From Cunninghamia lanceolata (lineage: Eukaryota > Streptophyta > Pinopsida > Cupressales > Cupressaceae): DNA of 64,000 bases. Every line of letters starts with the position of its first letter. Within the stretch, counting starts at the first letter, position 1. The stretch is from the NCBI GenBank assembly GCA_027924645.1, contig BSBN01000213.1:33048501-33112500 (forward strand). Reading direction: 5' to 3'. Both the position numbers and the translations under genes were made by a program. The notes beneath the pieces were generated by a model, which was not told the origin of the DNA, did no database searches, and worked only from the letters and a program-made list of their open reading frames with translations. Positions 61,789 through 64,000 of this stretch are shown piece after piece.

Positions 61789-63379
61789 TTAGGTATGTAT
61801 GTCAAGATAGATCTGAACATTTTAAAAATAATGTAGAATGATGATTTAGAGTACAAGAAATCAATAGGTTCAACCCAATGTTTTGTATAGATATCTACTT
61901 CTCTTAACTTGTCATGCCTACATTTACACATAAGGAATACTTACAAAATGCATTATTTGGTTTAAATCCTTAATTACTTAACATCACTACTCAAGGTAGT
62001 GCATCATGAGCACTCAAATGACATTGCATCTACAACATCATTTGATATTGATACACCTACAACATCAACATGATAGTAAGGCATGCCACTAATGTAGGGA
62101 ATAAATAAAAAATGATGCCCTTGGTGTAAGGTCCCATACCACACACCCTATATGATAAAGGAAACCTAGAAAGGGAGTAGCATCATCATATACCACATCC
62201 AAAGGGATGGCCTCTAAAAGGTGCCATTCTTTAATCTTCTATATGACGTGGAGAGATCATGTCTCCAAGCCGTGAGCTAATTAAACATGTACCTAATTGA
62301 TTCTCTAATTAAAAAAAGGAAAACTAAGTTTAATACTAAGAATCCAATCAATCAGTTATGGAAATTAATAACTAGATGTTATTAATATAAAGGAAGGAAA
62401 TTATGTTGATTATACCTCATTGAATTACTTTACTAGGTCACCCTTTAACCCAACCCTCTATTATACCTCCATCCATACCAACAACATTTCATTATTATTT
62501 GTGTGCATAACAAGTCTAACCTACACACTTAATTTCCTACTCATCCTCCTATGTTCATCCATCACTCAAACTCATTAGGACAAGATTCAATCATATGTAA
62601 TAACCCAAAGATCTAAAGTATATGGCTCAAAGTCTAAAGGGGTCAAACCCAATAATATGCAATAAATATCACCCATCCATAACATACCCTATGAACTCAT
62701 CAAAAACTATGGATGTTAGGGAAACAACTAGAAGGCATGCCTTTACCTTTGCCCCTACTAGTAGTGGATCTAGATCTATGTTGATGGTGAATCCATGGGT
62801 GAATCCACTGTCACCGCTAGTGGTGAAGGAAAAGGTTTTTGTCTCTCAGGTAAATGGAATCTTCTTGTATTACTGTAGAATAAGCTTTTGCCATTGCATA
62901 ACCCCTAGGAGCACTTGCTAACATTGAAACATCTAAAGTAGGAACAAGAGGGAAGGGAAAAACAAGGATACTCATTGGGGCACTAGGGTAGGTAAGGATG
63001 TTGTGAGTAATTAGGATTTGGAACCAGGTATGTTCTAGGTTCTGACAATATTTGGAACTTGGAATCCTACACCCAAAAGCTACGAAAAGACATGGAAAGC
63101 ACAAAACAAAGGAATTTTTTGGGATTTTTTTGGTAAAAATGAGGCATGGCCATGGCATGGGGAAGACAAATTAGTCACCTCAATACAAATTCATTGAGGC
63201 AGGACCACTGAAGATTTCTCAAATCAGATTATCAATAATTGGTGAAAAATTTTCTAGACGACAATGAGGCATAAAACAAGGGACCTTTTGAAAAGTTTTA
63301 GGCACGTGTCAACAAGAGACTGATCTAATCCTATAGCTAATAAGAGAAGTTATTAAAATGATATGTTTGATCTCTCACC
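61789..63379. other. Gene-free stretch
   Basis: No coding sequence supported. Open frames 62622-62921 (plus) and 62817-63158 (minus) overlap one another and contain no motif I know. Sequence style matches the neighbouring decayed repeats. Confidence 0.35.
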
Positions 63380-63850
63380 AATTTGACCAGTGCCTACTCC
63401 ATTGGGCAACAAAGTCTAAACTTGCAAAGATGATGGAAACATGTTTGTAATTTAGCATTGGAACAAAAATTGCATAAACACCTCATAAGATAAGGTAACC
63501 TACAAATTACACTCTTAATTATCTAGAACAACATCAACTACATCCCACATGCAATAGACAAAAGACCACTACAAAAGAGTTTCTAATGTATTATAATGAT
63601 GTGACATTAATCAAATTTTCATTATATTCATGCTAGCAAGTGTGGTAAGAGAGAGCTAGCAACTAGGTTCAAAGGCTCTCATAAAATTCAACCATTTTCC
63701 ATGGAGACATACACCTACAAATAATACCCTACTCGACTACACCTTCCCCTAAATTACAAAGCATGTTCCATCATTTACAGAGCTAGAAAAGCATCATTTG
63801 ATACCCTAGAAATATCTCGAGACACTTGTCATCAAAAATTGGTTCATAGA
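63380..63850. repeat. Diverged direct repeat, copy 2
   Basis: Second copy of 59765-60290. In copy 1 the primer site follows about 680 bases after the repeat; at the same offset here the window has ended, so a related element probably continues past position 64000. Confidence 0.55.
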
Positions 63851-64000
63851 CAAACCCCTAAAGGGTAAGTGCAAGAAGATGAGTATACTTTTTGGCCAAA
63901 AAGTGGAAGTGTTTTTCCTATTTTTCAAATTTTGTCATACTTGGAGTGACAATTTGACGCACTCATAAAATATTAAGATGATGTAAAAATAAGAAATGTA

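Overview
This is eukaryotic nuclear DNA from a land plant. The sequence is AT-rich and packed with large, old LTR retrotransposons. The only intact gene I can defend is a long, intronless DYW-type pentatricopeptide-repeat (PPR) gene, an organelle RNA-editing factor. LTRs of 2-3 kb, heavy decay, nested insertion and sparse genes suggest a very large seed-plant genome, most likely a gymnosperm such as a conifer. That assignment is inference; no marker here proves it.

Layout. (1) 1-4213: decayed plus-strand open frames (1-2583) that I do not recognise, with an E/K-rich middle and a helical C-terminal part, then non-coding relics. (2) 4214-17520: a Ty3/gypsy relic whose gag end (4214-4613) and protease end (16888-17160) now flank a minus-strand chromovirus array: LTR 4614-7513, internal gag-pol 7514-12178, LTR 12179-15091, then a second truncated internal region 15092-16887. 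(3) 17520-23400: no recognisable genes. It holds an LTR-like stretch and an unusual TCGG/CCGA-rich tract (about 18240-18960). (4) 23401-48760: a three-element nest. The host element C (23406-48755, target duplication AGGTG on both sides) has 2.1-kb LTRs. Element A (24999-32320, minus strand) sits inside its 5' LTR. Element B (33504-43812, plus strand) sits inside its internal region. Target duplications (GGATT/GGAGT and GGAAA/GGAAC), tRNA-primer sites and, for A and B, polypurine tracts support these boundaries. (5) 48761-51156: spacer with a near-perfect 368-bp foldback at 49533-49900. (6) 51171-54332: the PPR-DYW gene. (7) 54333-64000: mainly decayed repeats, including an orphan minus-strand LTR plus primer site (60971-61788) and a diverged direct repeat (59765-60290 and 63380-63850).

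How it fits together. None of elements A, B and C keeps a recognisable reverse transcriptase or integrase, yet each has matching LTRs and a target duplication, so each probably moved using enzymes supplied by other elements. Element A is the youngest by eye. It carries a gag-like protein with four zinc knuckles and a long accessory reading frame (26496-29515) of unknown function, which is the best candidate here for something undescribed. The chromovirus is the only element with a full gag-protease-RT-RNaseH-integrase-chromodomain order, but it is dead (frameshifts, stops, a lost RT aspartate). The PPR gene is an intact single-exon island in this repeat landscape.
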